From positions 1 through 15,138 of the forward strand of contig JAGQRC010000021.1 of assembly GCA_020425835.1 (NCBI GenBank): DNA of 15,138 nt, in the 5' to 3' direction. Below the pieces are notes generated by a model that ran no database searches, was not told the origin of the DNA, and worked only from the letters and a program-made list of their open reading frames with translations. Each line of letters starts with the position of its first letter. Within the stretch, counting starts at the first letter, position 1. A program made the translations under genes and the position numbers. Below are positions 1 through 10,373 of the stretch, one piece after another. The DNA comes from Planctomycetota bacterium. Lineage in GTDB: Bacteria; Planctomycetota; UBA8108; UBA1146; JAJFFE01.

Positions 1-2259
1 TCTCGTCGGCGCGGCGAGCGAGTAGGTCAGCCGCTCTTGGCACTGCCCGAAGAGATCACAGCGCTCCAGGCCAGAGTCGGCGAAGCGCTGAACGTTGGGC
101 TCGACGCGCCGCTTCATCTCCTCGATCGTCGCCGCGGTCCGATCGGCCATCTCCTCGGTGAGATCGCGAAGCTCGGCATCGAGGGCGATCAGCAGAGAGT
201 CGAGGCTCGACTTCTCCACCTCCTCGACACGCGCGCGAACTTCCTTCGACTTCAGCGCCTTCGCCTCGGCGCCCCGTCGCACGCGACGCACCTCGCTCGG
301 GCGCTTCCGAGACTTCACCCCCAGCCTCCCGATCGCCTGGTCGACCTCGGCGTCGACCTGCGCACGGAGACCCGCGTCCGTGTTGAGATCGCTCTCCACG
401 CCCCGTCGGAGGACGTCGAGGAGGTCGTCGGACAAGCGGTTCCACCAGCGACCCTTGGTCTGCTCGTCCTCGTCGGGGAAGAGCGAGTCTCGGTGGATCG
501 GACGGATCCGCTTCTTGACTGCGCGCGTCCGACTCGCGCTCCCTTTCCACGGCGCGGAGAACGGTCCCTCCGCGGGACTCGTCAGCTCGATCCGAGCGAT
601 GCGGGCCTCGAGCGCGTCGAGGAACTCCGTCTCCCGTCGACGCCCCACCAGGACGTGTTCCCTAAGGAAGTCGTCGCCGGACATCGACTTCCGGAGGTCG
701 AGTTGCCGTTGGCGCTCACTCCACGGACTCTCGGCCGCGTAGTAGTGGAACACCAGATCGTCGATCGTCAGGGGACCCGCGAGGCTCTCGCACTCGCCAC
801 TCCGGCGCTTCGCACAGCGACAACGCTTGGACAACGCACAGAGCGATCGGAACTGGTCGAACTCCGTGTGGTTCTGGAAGACTTGGCATCCCTCCGACCA
901 GTTGCCCACCTTCCTCTCGTCGCGCGACGCATGCGATCGGTGGATGTTGATCCCCGCATTGTCGTGGTCGTTGACCACGACGATCTCGTTCTCCGCGAGT
1001 GATCTCCAGCGAGTGCCGTCGGCGCTCGCGTCGATACCGTGGACCTCGAGCGTCCACTTGCCGTCACCGTTCTGGGAAACGACGTAGTCGACGCGCAGAT
1101 CGGCGAGGTCCTCGCGGTCGCCCCCGAGGTGATCGACTCGGGTCTCGATCAAGTGGCTCCGACCGACGTTCAGTCCGTCCTGGAGTGAGAGACTCGCTGC
1201 GAGGACTCGGGTCAATCGGGTCTTCAACCAGTCGCCGTCATCGGGATGAGCCATCGCGGGTTCGGGCTCACGCGGAGCTTGGGGCTCCTTCTTGAACGGG
1301 CGCCTCGGTCGCTTGCCCCGCTTGCCGTTCGCTTCGCAGGCATCTCGCGCCTCGGTGTAGGCGTCCCACTTCGCCTTCTTCGATTCGTACTTCTTCATGG
1401 CGCGCTCGTGCGCTCGGACCTTCGCGGACAGCCGGCCATTGGCGTGGTCCCACGCCTTCTCCCAGACCGTTCGGCGCTTTCGATCGTTGGCGGCGATCGC
1501 GGTCTCGGCTCGGAGCCGCTCCAGCAAGTAGGGCTGGATCGCGGCTCGACGGATGTCGAGCTTCGACGCCTGCGTCAGAGCCACGTAGCCGCGGACCTTG
1601 CTCCAGTGGTGGATGAAGAAGCGATGGGAGTTCTCGTAGACGCCGGGCTGTACGACGGCCGCTCGGTTGTGGATGAACCCAGTGTGCTCCGCGTCCATCG
1701 GCACCTGACCGTCCGTCTGCTTCGTGTACCCCGGCTCGGTCGTGATCGTGAGGAGGAGGAGTCTCCAGTCGATGTGAAGGCGACAGCTCCGGCCGGCGTC
1801 ATCCATGCTCACCTGACCGGGGAGTTGGCCGTCCGAGCCGATGAGCTGTCGACGCAGCGCATCATCCGAGAGAAACGCCTCGATCGTCGGAACATCGACT
1901 CGATCTCCGACCACGTCGATGTCGAGCACCTCGCCGCTCTCGAGATCGACCGGGCGGTAGAACACCACCAATCGATCGTCGAACCGGTTCGAGTGGGAAT
2001 CCGGAGCTCGAAGGCCAACCACGTGGACCCGCATCAACTCGTCGGAGTACGGCGCCTGGCCGATCTCGTAGCGCTCGGGGAACCCCTCGACGTCACGCAT
2101 GCAGTCGATGACTCGACAGATCGTGCAGTCGTTGCACGTGCTCGGTGAGAGCGTCGCCCCGAGATCGGTCGACTTGTCGGCCAGCGACACCGTCGCCTTC
2201 CGCACCGTCGTCGCGGGGCTCCCAAGCTGGTCGTCGGAACGGGAATCGGGACCGGGCAT
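1..2259 (-). CDS. Large hypothetical protein with YkuD-like (L,D-transpeptidase-type) H...SxGC motif, C-terminus beyond window
   Basis: A single open frame of 753 codons runs from ATG 2259 to the left edge without a stop. GGAAG just after the upstream LysM gene's stop is a plausible ribosome site. Residues about 110-240 hold a beta-rich part with TTEPGY (173-178) and QPGVY (204-208). Residues about 245-335 are very rich in Lys, Arg, Glu and Ala and look like a coiled-coil insertion ending in a Pro-rich linker. Then come GINIHRS with His440 and NWSEGC with Ser455 and Cys458. The His-x14-Ser-x-Gly-Cys spacing matches the catalytic signature of YkuD-type L,D-transpeptidases, cysteine enzymes that act on peptidoglycan stem peptides. 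The C-terminal 260 visible residues are charged and unrecognised. Cys42, 45, 48 and 53 form a tight cluster. No signal peptide is visible. Catalytic activity and substrate are inference; a secreted effector or structural role is equally possible. Confidence 0.8.
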   Translation of the reverse strand, partial: MPGPDSRSDDQLGSPATTVRKATVSLADKSTDLGATLSPSTCNDCTICRVIDCMRDVEGFPERYEIGQAPYSDELMRVHVVGLRAPDSHSNRFDDRLVVFYRPVDLESGEVLDIDVVGDRVDVPTIEAFLSDDALRRQLIGSDGQLPGQVSMDDAGRSCRLHIDWRLLLLTITTEPGYTKQTDGQVPMDAEHTGFIHNRAAVVQPGVYENSHRFFIHHWSKVRGYVALTQASKLDIRRAAIQPYLLERLRAETAIAANDRKRRTVWEKAWDHANGRLSAKVRAHERAMKKYESKKAKWDAYTEARDACEANGKRGKRPRRPFKKEPQAPREPEPAMAHPDDGDWLKTRLTRVLAASLSLQDGLNVGRSHLIETRVDHLGGDREDLADLRVDYVVSQNGDGKWTLEVHGIDASADGTRWRSLAENEIVVVNDHDNAGINIHRSHASRDERKVGNWSEGCQVFQNHTEFDQFRSLCALSKRCRCAKRRSGECESLAGPLTIDDLVFHYYAAESPWSERQRQLDLRKSMSGDDFLREHVLVGRRRETEFLDALEARIARIELTSPAEGPFSAPWKGSASRTRAVKKRIRPIHRDSLFPDEDEQTKGRWWNRLSDDLLDVLRRGVESDLNTDAGLRAQVDAEVDQAIGRLGVKSRKRPSEVRRVRRGAEAKALKSKEVRARVEEVEKSSLDSLLIALDAELRDLTEEMADRTAATIEEMKRRVEPNVQRFADSGLERCDLFGQCQERLTYSLAAPTR

Positions 2260-2273
2260 GGCGGGCTTCCTCA
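2260..2273 (-). promoter_or_regulatory. Stop/Shine-Dalgarno junction coupling the LysM gene to the YkuD-like gene
   Basis: Read on the minus strand, the LysM gene ends TGA and the next bases give GAGGAAG, then CCCGCC and the ATG of the large gene. The ribosome site overlaps the stop codon, so the two genes are almost certainly one transcript and translation of the second probably depends on the first. Confidence 0.6.
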
Positions 2274-2912
2274 GGAGCGGTGTTGCGTGTTGAGTTCGGA
2301 AATCGTCGGCTCGTCGAGCCGCCCGTTGACCTCCAGTCGACGGTCGGCCTGGAAGGCCCGGATCGCGGCGCGTGTCCGCGGTCCCATCCTCCCGTCGACC
2401 TCACCGACGGCGTATCCCAGGTTGCGCAGGCGAGCCTGGGCGCCGGAGGTGCCGCAGTCGTCGGTGTCCTCCAAGGGATTGAGGTGCCGGAGCTCGAGCT
2501 CCCACGTCTCGGTCTCCACCTCGAGGGTCGCCGAACCGGGCTGGCCACGGACGATCACCTCGATCCGGCCGCGCTCGTCGGCTTCGACCGCGAGCGCACC
2601 CTGTCCTTCGATCGTCAACCTGCCTTTCGCGCCCGCGCGGGCCTCTCCGTGCACATCCAGGAGGAACAATCGGAGGCGGGGTAGTTGCACCGTCAGCCGG
2701 TGGAGCTGGCTGGTCCGAAGGCCGCCTTCGCTCGATGCCGCGGGCTCCGGCACGAAGACCACGTCCCCGGGATGGAGGGTGAAGGGATCGGGGCGCTTCG
2801 TCCGGAGCTCGTCGTTCTCCGGCGCATCGTAGATGCGCTTCCAATGAGTGATCCCGTATCGCTTGGCAATCGAGTCGAGGTCCTCGCCGGCCACCACCGT
2901 GTGCGTCGGCAT
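2271..2912 (-). CDS. LysM and peptidoglycan-binding domain protein
   Basis: A 213-residue protein in three parts. Residues 3-56 are a LysM module beginning HTVVAGEDLDSIAKRYG and ending PGDVVFVPEP. Residues about 70-142 are a beta-rich middle domain resembling small carboxypeptidase-regulatory-like folds. Residues about 145-211 are a PG_binding_1 domain (QARLRNLGY, VDGRMGPRTRAAIRAFQ). The start is supported by AAGGAG at 2917-2922, four bases before the ATG. There is no signal peptide, which is odd for a wall-binding protein and fits export by a dedicated machine or delivery as part of an effector complex. Proteins with this start and layout are often seen beside type VI secretion or VgrG/PAAR-type genes; that is family knowledge, and no such gene lies in this window. 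It ends 11 nt before the large YkuD-like gene and is probably translationally coupled to it. Confidence 0.85.
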   Translation of the reverse strand: MPTHTVVAGEDLDSIAKRYGITHWKRIYDAPENDELRTKRPDPFTLHPGDVVFVPEPAASSEGGLRTSQLHRLTVQLPRLRLFLLDVHGEARAGAKGRLTIEGQGALAVEADERGRIEVIVRGQPGSATLEVETETWELELRHLNPLEDTDDCGTSGAQARLRNLGYAVGEVDGRMGPRTRAAIRAFQADRRLEVNGRLDEPTISELNTQHRS

Positions 2913-3034
2913 CCCACTCCTTCGTTCGTCTGGATCTCCACCGTTCTCGTCGGCGGCGGATCGATATAGAATGCGCCGCCCGTTCTGCGTGCCTCAGCGA
3001 GAATCCGCGGACCGAGGGGCGGACGGGTGGCGGT

Positions 3035-3063
3035 TTGACACGGTGGAACGATCGAGCTAGCAT
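3035..3063 (+). promoter_or_regulatory. Sigma-70-type promoter for the tig-clpP-clpX operon
   Basis: A perfect -35 TTGACA at 3035-3040 is followed by exactly 17 bases and TAGCAT at 3058-3063, four of six matches to TATAAT. Transcription would begin near 3070 and give a leader of about 245 bases before tig. No CIRCE element or clear heat-shock-sigma signature was seen, so basal housekeeping transcription is the simplest reading. Confidence 0.6.
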
Positions 3064-3138
3064 GCCGAGAAGTCGAGAAATGGGGCGATCTTAACGGGGC
3101 CCGCTCCGCCTTGGAGCCGGAGCCGTCAACGCGCCTTC

Positions 3139-3160
3139 TCGGACCGGACGTCCGGTTCGA
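3139..3160 (+). promoter_or_regulatory. Near-perfect palindrome / leader RNA hairpin upstream of tig
   Basis: The core ACCGGACGTCCGGT (3143-3156) is a perfect 14-bp palindrome. It extends to 22 bp with one mismatched pair (3142 and 3157). In RNA that pair is a G-U wobble, so the transcript could form a nine-pair stem with an ACGU loop. No U-tract follows, so it is not a typical terminator. It lies inside the predicted tig leader. Either a DNA operator or an RNA structure is possible. Confidence 0.5.
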
Positions 3161-3315
3161 CGGTCCCCTTGCGACAGCACGTCTCTCTCGACGCGCGCCC
3201 CGATTACTCCTGCCCCGACCGCCGGTGTCACCCCCCCGAAGACTCGGTGTTGCCAGCAGATCCGAACGCACCCGAAGGTCGCCGGTCGACCGCAGAAACG
3301 CAGAGAAACAGCCGA

Positions 3316-4695
3316 ATGAGTGATCACGACACCTCCACCAATGGCGGCGCCGACATGGTCGTCGAAGTGACCGACGAGGGACCTTGCCGCAAGCGCCTCC
3401 GGACCGAGATCCCCGCCTCTCAGGTGGAGCAGGAGGTGGCGACGAGCTATCACCAGCTGCGCTCGAACATCCAGTTGCCCGGGTTCCGCAAGGGCAAGGT
3501 TCCCCGCAGTGTTCTCGAGCGGAAGTTCGGCGAGCAAGTCGAGAACGAGGTTCGCGAAGATCTGATGCACAAGAGCTTCGAGGAAGGCCTCGAGAAGCAC
3601 GAGCTGCGGCTGATCGGGTCTCCGAAGTTCGACAAGGTCGAGTTCAAGGTCGGCGAGCCCTTCACGTTCGAGGCGGTCTTCGACGTGGTGCCCAACTTCG
3701 AGCTCCCGAAGTACAAGGGCCTCGAGATGCACGCAGAGCCGACGGACGTCTCGGACTCGGAGGTGGACGCGGAGATCGAGCACCTGCGCGAGCGCGTCGC
3801 GGAACTCGAGGAGATCGAGTCGCCCAAAGAGGGCGATTTCTGCCGGTCCAAGATCTCGTTGCGGGTCGGCGAGGAGTCGATCGACCGCGATGACGTGCAC
3901 CTGAAGATCGGCCTCGACCGCGTCGATAACATCGAGGTCGAAGGAATGGGCGAGAAGCTCGCGGCGGCCAAGGTCGGCGATGAGCTCTCGTTCGAGGTCG
4001 ACGTGCCGGAGGACTTCATGGAGGAGTCCTTCCGCGGTCAGAAGGCAACCCTCACCGTCGAGGTGAAGGCCTTTCAGACCCGTCGGCTGCCGGAGCTCGA
4101 CGAGGAGTTCGCCGGTCGCTTCAACCAGGAGTCCCTGGAGCAGTTGCGCTCGGAGGTTCGGAAGAGTCTCGAGAACGGACGTCGGTCCGAGGAGGAGTCT
4201 CGGCAGGAGCGCGCGTTGGTCGATCAGCTTTGCGAAGCGACCGACATGGAGCTGCCCGAGTCGATCCTCGAGAGCCGCAAGCGAGAGCTGGCCAACAATC
4301 TGCGCTATCAGCTGGCCCAACAGGGCATGGCCGAGGAGGAGATTGCTGCCACCGTCGAGGCCGACAAGAACCTGGTCGAGCGCGCACGTCGCGATCTGGT
4401 GGAGATCTTCGTGCTCGAGAAGATCGCCGAAGAGGAAGTGATCCTGGTCACGGAGGACGACATCATCCGTCGGATCACCGAGATCTCGATGGCGACGGGG
4501 CGGGAAGCGAGCGAGGTTTTCGAGGACTATCGTCGGCACGGGCTCTTGAGCGAGCTGCGCGCCGGGATGTCCCGTGAGAAAGTCCGTGCGTTCCTCCGCA
4601 AGAAAGCGAAGATCGTCGGTGGAGACTCGCCGTCGGTCGAGAAGAAGGACGAGGCGCCCGCTAGCGGGTCGTCTGCAAGCGAAGAAGCTGACTAG
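3316..4695 (+). CDS. tig: Trigger factor, ribosome-associated chaperone
   Basis: A 459-residue trigger factor, which binds at the ribosome exit tunnel and shields nascent chains. The N-terminal ribosome-binding domain has the signature GFRKGKVP at residues 56-63. The middle FKBP-like domain spans about 172-257 and ends in the family hallmark LPELDEEFA (258-266). The helical C-terminal chaperone arms follow to about 440, then a short acidic, Ser-rich tail. The middle domain lacks the usual DGxxFxGG and PGFE elements, so prolyl isomerase activity may be weak or lost. I prefer ATG 3316, but ATG 3355 (MVVEVTDEGP) matches the typical family start better; neither has a strong ribosome site. It is the first gene of tig-clpP-clpX, 44 nt before clpP, in the arrangement common to many bacteria. 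Confidence 0.96.
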   Translation: MSDHDTSTNGGADMVVEVTDEGPCRKRLRTEIPASQVEQEVATSYHQLRSNIQLPGFRKGKVPRSVLERKFGEQVENEVREDLMHKSFEEGLEKHELRLIGSPKFDKVEFKVGEPFTFEAVFDVVPNFELPKYKGLEMHAEPTDVSDSEVDAEIEHLRERVAELEEIESPKEGDFCRSKISLRVGEESIDRDDVHLKIGLDRVDNIEVEGMGEKLAAAKVGDELSFEVDVPEDFMEESFRGQKATLTVEVKAFQTRRLPELDEEFAGRFNQESLEQLRSEVRKSLENGRRSEEESRQERALVDQLCEATDMELPESILESRKRELANNLRYQLAQQGMAEEEIAATVEADKNLVERARRDLVEIFVLEKIAEEEVILVTEDDIIRRITEISMATGREASEVFEDYRRHGLLSELRAGMSREKVRAFLRKKAKIVGGDSPSVEKKDEAPASGSSASEEAD

Positions 4696-4727
4696 CCCAG
4701 ACCGACTCGCGAGAGTCTCGAGGGCCC

Positions 4728-4733
4728 GAGGAG
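4728..4733 (+). promoter_or_regulatory. Ribosome binding site of clpP
   Basis: GAGGAG lies six bases before ATG 4740 and fixes the clpP start. Confidence 0.7.
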
Positions 4734-4739
4734 CTGTGA

Positions 4740-5351
4740 ATGCAGGGTAACCTGGTTCCATTCGTGATCGAAAAGACCGGTCGCGGCGAGCGTTCGTACG
4801 ACATCTTCTCCCGTCTGCTCAAGGATCGGATCATCTTCATCGGTGATGCGATTCACGACCACACGGCCAACCTGGTGATCGCGCAGATCCTCTTCCTGGT
4901 CTCCGACAACCGGAACCAGGACATCAACGTCTACATCAACTCGCCGGGCGGCTCGGTCAGCGCGGGCCTCGCCATCTACGACACCATGCAGTTCGTCCAG
5001 TGCGACATCGCCACGTTCTGCATGGGGCAGGCCTCGTCGATGGGCGCCGTGCTCCTCGCGGCGGGCACCAAGGGCAAGCGCCACGCGCTCCCGAACTCCC
5101 GCATCATGATCCACCAGCCGTGGGGGGGCGCGCAGGGCAAGGCGCTCGACATCGAGATCCAAGCCCGGGAGATCAAGCGCTACAAGAAGACGCTTTGCGA
5201 TATCCTGTCGCACCATTCGGGCAAGTCGCCGGAGCAGATCGAAGAGGACTCGCACTGGGACTTCTTCCTCTCACCCGAGGAGGCGCGCGACTACGGCCTG
5301 GTGGACGAAGTCATCCAGACCCTGAAGACCGGGGAGAAGACCGGAGACTGA
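4740..5351 (+). CDS. clpP: ATP-dependent Clp protease proteolytic subunit
   Basis: A 203-residue ClpP, the serine protease subunit that forms the double-heptamer chamber fed by ClpX. The catalytic triad is visible: Ser100 in GQASSMGA, His125 in MIHQPWGG and Asp174 in WDFFLS. NSPGGSV (67-73) is the conserved oxyanion strand, and YGLVDEV lies near the C-terminus as expected. Length is normal for the family. The N-terminus is short ([21 protein letters not shown]) with little or no propeptide, suggesting minimal maturation. It is the middle gene of tig-clpP-clpX; its stop codon is one base before the clpX start, so expression of the protease and its unfoldase is tightly linked. Confidence 0.98.
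   Translation: MQGNLVPFVIEKTGRGERSYDIFSRLLKDRIIFIGDAIHDHTANLVIAQILFLVSDNRNQDINVYINSPGGSVSAGLAIYDTMQFVQCDIATFCMGQASSMGAVLLAAGTKGKRHALPNSRIMIHQPWGGAQGKALDIEIQAREIKRYKKTLCDILSHHSGKSPEQIEEDSHWDFFLSPEEARDYGLVDEVIQTLKTGEKTGD
5343..5346 (+). promoter_or_regulatory. Ribosome binding site of clpX deciding a TTG start
   Basis: GGAG inside the last codons of clpP sits six bases before TTG 5353. It supports the TTG as the true clpX start. Confidence 0.5.
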
Positions 5352-5352
5352 T

Positions 5353-6714
<1,362 letters not shown>

Positions 6715-6829
6715 CGGACGCGACCTACCGCGCCGCACCGGAGACCGATCGCCGACCTCGACCCTGACGCCACCCCTCCGACAGAAGTAGCGAAGATGAC
6801 CCCGCCGCGGGTTGAATCGCGAGACGACC

Positions 6830-7942
<1,113 letters not shown>

Positions 7943-7976
7943 GGCGGGTCGACCGACCGCCCACTCGAGGCGCGGC

Positions 7977-8816
7977 GTGACCACGATTCGCCAGGCGTTG
8001 ATCCTCGCCGCGGCCGACCTGACCGGACACATCGCGGAGCCGGTTCGGATCGACGCCGAGATCCTGCTGGGGCACGCCCTCGGTTGGGATCGCACCGAGC
8101 TCCACCGGCGCGGCAATGTCGAACTGACCCGATCCGAGCTCGCCCGCTTCCAGGACCTCATCGATGAGCGCGCCTCGGGTCGTCCGGTCGCCCACATCCT
8201 GGGCGAGTGGGAGTTCTACGGACTGACCCTCTCGATCACCCCCGATGTGCTGATCCCGCGACCCGAGACCGAGCAGATCGTCGACGTCTCGATCGAGCGA
8301 TTGCGTCGTTCCCCGTCGCCCCGCATCCTCGACCTGGGAACCGGCAGCGGTTGCTTGCCGATCGCGCTCGCCGACCAGTTGCCGGGCGCGCGAATCGTCG
8401 CCACCGACATCTCCCCGGAGGCGCTCGCGGTCGCGGAGTCGAACGTGAAGCGTCACGGGTTCGCGTCGCGGATCGAGTTGCGGCACGGGGACCTCCTCGA
8501 GGCGGCGCCCGAACGCTTCGATCTCGTCGTCTCCAACCCTCCGTACGTCGCCGACGGCGACCCGGGGCTCGCGCCGGATGTCGAGAGGTACGAACCGCAC
8601 CTCGCTCTGCGCGATGTCCGCGATCACGATGGTCTCGGCTTCTACCGAGCGATCGCCCGGGAGGTTCGATCGCACCTCCTCACCGGTGGATTCGTGCTCG
8701 TCGAGGTGGGGGATCGTCAGGCGAGCCAGGTGCGCGCCTTCTTCGAGAACGAGAGCTTCGTGACCGAGGTTCATCGAGACCTCGCGGGTATCGAACGCAT
8801 CGTCGAGGCGCGCTGA
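7977..8816 (+). CDS. prmC: Peptide chain release factor N5-glutamine methyltransferase
   Basis: A 279-residue SAM-dependent methyltransferase that methylates the glutamine of the GGQ motif in release factors, raising termination efficiency. The helical N-terminal domain (about 1-85) recognises the factor and includes RPVAHILGEWEFYG. The hallmark IPRPETE follows near residue 92. The SAM-binding loop DLGTGSG is at 119-125, and the catalytic NPPY is at 187-190. The start is GTG 7977, supported by GAGG at 7967-7970 with a six-base spacer. It lies 34 nt after prfA, whose product is its substrate. Confidence 0.96.
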   Translation: MTTIRQALILAAADLTGHIAEPVRIDAEILLGHALGWDRTELHRRGNVELTRSELARFQDLIDERASGRPVAHILGEWEFYGLTLSITPDVLIPRPETEQIVDVSIERLRRSPSPRILDLGTGSGCLPIALADQLPGARIVATDISPEALAVAESNVKRHGFASRIELRHGDLLEAAPERFDLVVSNPPYVADGDPGLAPDVERYEPHLALRDVRDHDGLGFYRAIAREVRSHLLTGGFVLVEVGDRQASQVRAFFENESFVTEVHRDLAGIERIVEAR

Positions 8817-8947
8817 TCACGCTCGCCCCGATAACGACGAACAATCCGACAGCGCCCATCGCGACTTAGCACGGCTCGTCCGTTTTCGCTTCGCCCGACG
8901 CGACCCTTTCGATAGGGTGCCCAATGCTCGCCGCCCACCGACATCTC

Positions 8948-8952
8948 GGAGG
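8948..8952 (+). promoter_or_regulatory. Ribosome binding site of murA deciding a TTG start
   Basis: GGAGG stands eight bases before TTG 8961. The family start pattern (MDKLVIRGG) and this site together make the TTG convincing. The 144-nt prmC-murA gap contains no promoter I can defend. Confidence 0.65.
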
Positions 8953-8960
8953 CATCCGCG

Positions 8961-10235
8961 TTGGACAAGCTCGTCATTCGGGGGGGCAAACCCCTCCAGG
9001 GCAGCGTGTGCGCCGATGGATCGAAGAACGGCGCGCTCCCCATCCTGTTTGCGACGATCATGGCGGAAGAGCCGGTCACTCTCCGCAACGTGCCCCGTCT
9101 CGTGGACATCCGCACCGCGGTCCGCATCCTCGGCCAACTCGAGGTGGATGTCGTCGAGAACGGGACCGAGCTCACGTTCAACGCGCCGGAAGCCGGCTCC
9201 TCGACCGCGCCGTACGAGTTGGTCCGTCGCATGCGCGCGTCGATCTGCTCACTCGGTCCGCTGCTGGCGCGTCGGGGCCGGGCCCGGGTCTCGCGGCCCG
9301 GCGGCTGCGCCATCGGCGATCGCCCGATCGATCTCCATCTCAAGGGGCTCGCGGCGCTCGGCGCCGAGATCCGCACGCGGCAAGGCTACGTCGAGGCGAC
9401 GGCGAAGAAGCTCCGCGGCGCGACCATCTTCCTGAGCGGGCCGTTCGGCTCCTCGGTACTCGGCACCGCCAACGTCATGATGGCCGCTTGCCGAGCCGAG
9501 GGAAGGACCACGATCGAAGGCGCCGCTTGTGAGCCGGAGATCGTCGGTCTCGCCGACTTCCTTCGGGTCCTCGGGGTGCCGGTCGAAGGGGCGGGCACAC
9601 CGACGATTCGCATCGAGGGCGTCGACCGACTCGGCGGCGGGGCTTACACCATTCCGCCGGACCGGATCGAGGCGGGGACCTATGTGCTCGCCGGCGCGAT
9701 CGCCGGCGGTGAGGTCTTGGTCGAGAACTGCTGCCCCGGTCACCTGCGATCACTGATCGACATCCTCCAACGGATGGGCGTCCGGCTCGAGGTCGGGGAG
9801 AACTCGATCCGCGTCTGGGGAACGTCGCGCGTGCAACCGATCGATGTCGCGACCCTGCCCTACCCGGGCTTCCCCACCGACCTGCAGGCGCAGCTGATGA
9901 CCCTGCTCTGCCGCGCCAATGGCATCGGCTTGATCACCGAGAAGATCTACCCTGACCGCTTCATGCACATCGCCGAACTCAATCGACTCGGAGCGCGGAT
10001 CCGCAAGGAGGGTCCGACCGCGATCATCAACGGAGGGCAGCCGCTGACCGGCGCCGACGTGATGGCGTCCGACCTCCGCGCTTCCGCATCGCTCGTCCTC
10101 GCCGGGCTCATCGCCGACGGGATCACCGAAGTGCATCGCGTCTACCATCTCGACCGCGGCTACGTCGACATGGAGCGCAAGCTCCGTTCGCTGGGCGCGG
10201 ACATCCGGCGCGAGTACGACGAGACAGGGGTTTGA
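8961..10235 (+). CDS. murA: UDP-N-acetylglucosamine 1-carboxyvinyltransferase
   Basis: A 424-residue MurA, which transfers enolpyruvate from PEP to UDP-GlcNAc in the first committed step of peptidoglycan synthesis in the cytoplasm. Lys22 and Asn23 (DGSKNG) are the expected substrate-binding pair. Cys116 in [11 protein letters not shown] is the loop cysteine that fosfomycin alkylates, so the enzyme should be of the sensitive type (inference). Asp307 in [11 protein letters not shown] is the general base position. The EPT-type repeats and total length match the family. The TTG start has a good GGAGG. It follows prfA-prmC, an order seen in several Gram-negative groups, and precedes ffh by 138 nt. 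Confidence 0.97.
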   Translation: MDKLVIRGGKPLQGSVCADGSKNGALPILFATIMAEEPVTLRNVPRLVDIRTAVRILGQLEVDVVENGTELTFNAPEAGSSTAPYELVRRMRASICSLGPLLARRGRARVSRPGGCAIGDRPIDLHLKGLAALGAEIRTRQGYVEATAKKLRGATIFLSGPFGSSVLGTANVMMAACRAEGRTTIEGAACEPEIVGLADFLRVLGVPVEGAGTPTIRIEGVDRLGGGAYTIPPDRIEAGTYVLAGAIAGGEVLVENCCPGHLRSLIDILQRMGVRLEVGENSIRVWGTSRVQPIDVATLPYPGFPTDLQAQLMTLLCRANGIGLITEKIYPDRFMHIAELNRLGARIRKEGPTAIINGGQPLTGADVMASDLRASASLVLAGLIADGITEVHRVYHLDRGYVDMERKLRSLGADIRREYDETGV

Positions 10236-10270
10236 CGGCGGCGGGGGCGTCGACCGCGCAGCGCTCCCCC

Positions 10271-10299
10271 TCGACACCCCTCCGTCCATCCCTTATCTT
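10271..10299 (+). promoter_or_regulatory. Probable promoter for ffh
   Basis: TCGACA (10271-10276, five of six matches to TTGACA), a 17-base spacer and TATCTT (10294-10299, four of six) lie in the murA-ffh gap. Initiation near 10306 would leave a leader of about 70 bases. ffh may therefore be transcribed independently of murA. Confidence 0.4.
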
Positions 10300-10373
10300 C
10301 CCCGGCTTCGCCATTCCGACCTGCTCCCGTCAGAGCGCCTGCGATCCACCTCATCCGGGACGAGATCGCCTCC

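Larger units (their letters stand above)
2913..3315. other. Divergent intergenic region between the LysM gene and tig
   Basis: About 400 bases without a convincing gene. Near the left end is the LysM ribosome site. A small AT-rich island (TCTATATCGAT on the minus strand, near 2962-2972) might be the -10 region of the leftward operon, but I see no good -35. The rightward promoter lies at 3035-3063, followed by an approximately 245-base leader with a strong hairpin at 3139-3160. The tig reading frame is open back to about 3169, but the residues encoded there do not look like trigger factor. Confidence 0.6.

Noticed and set aside
37..2148. Two long plus-strand frames (37-1002 and 1246-2148)
   Set aside because: They lie opposite the continuous minus-strand gene, have leucine/arginine/valine-rich compositions without recognisable domains, and lack ribosome sites.
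3091..4761. A 556-codon minus-strand frame antisense to tig
   Set aside because: Tig is certain on the plus strand. The antisense frame is the usual high-GC codon shadow, with repetitive Leu/Asp/Val content.
8903..8918. Short inverted repeat ACCCT-N6-AGGGT before murA
   Set aside because: Only five pairs, no T-run and no promoter alignment; it is expected by chance at this base composition.
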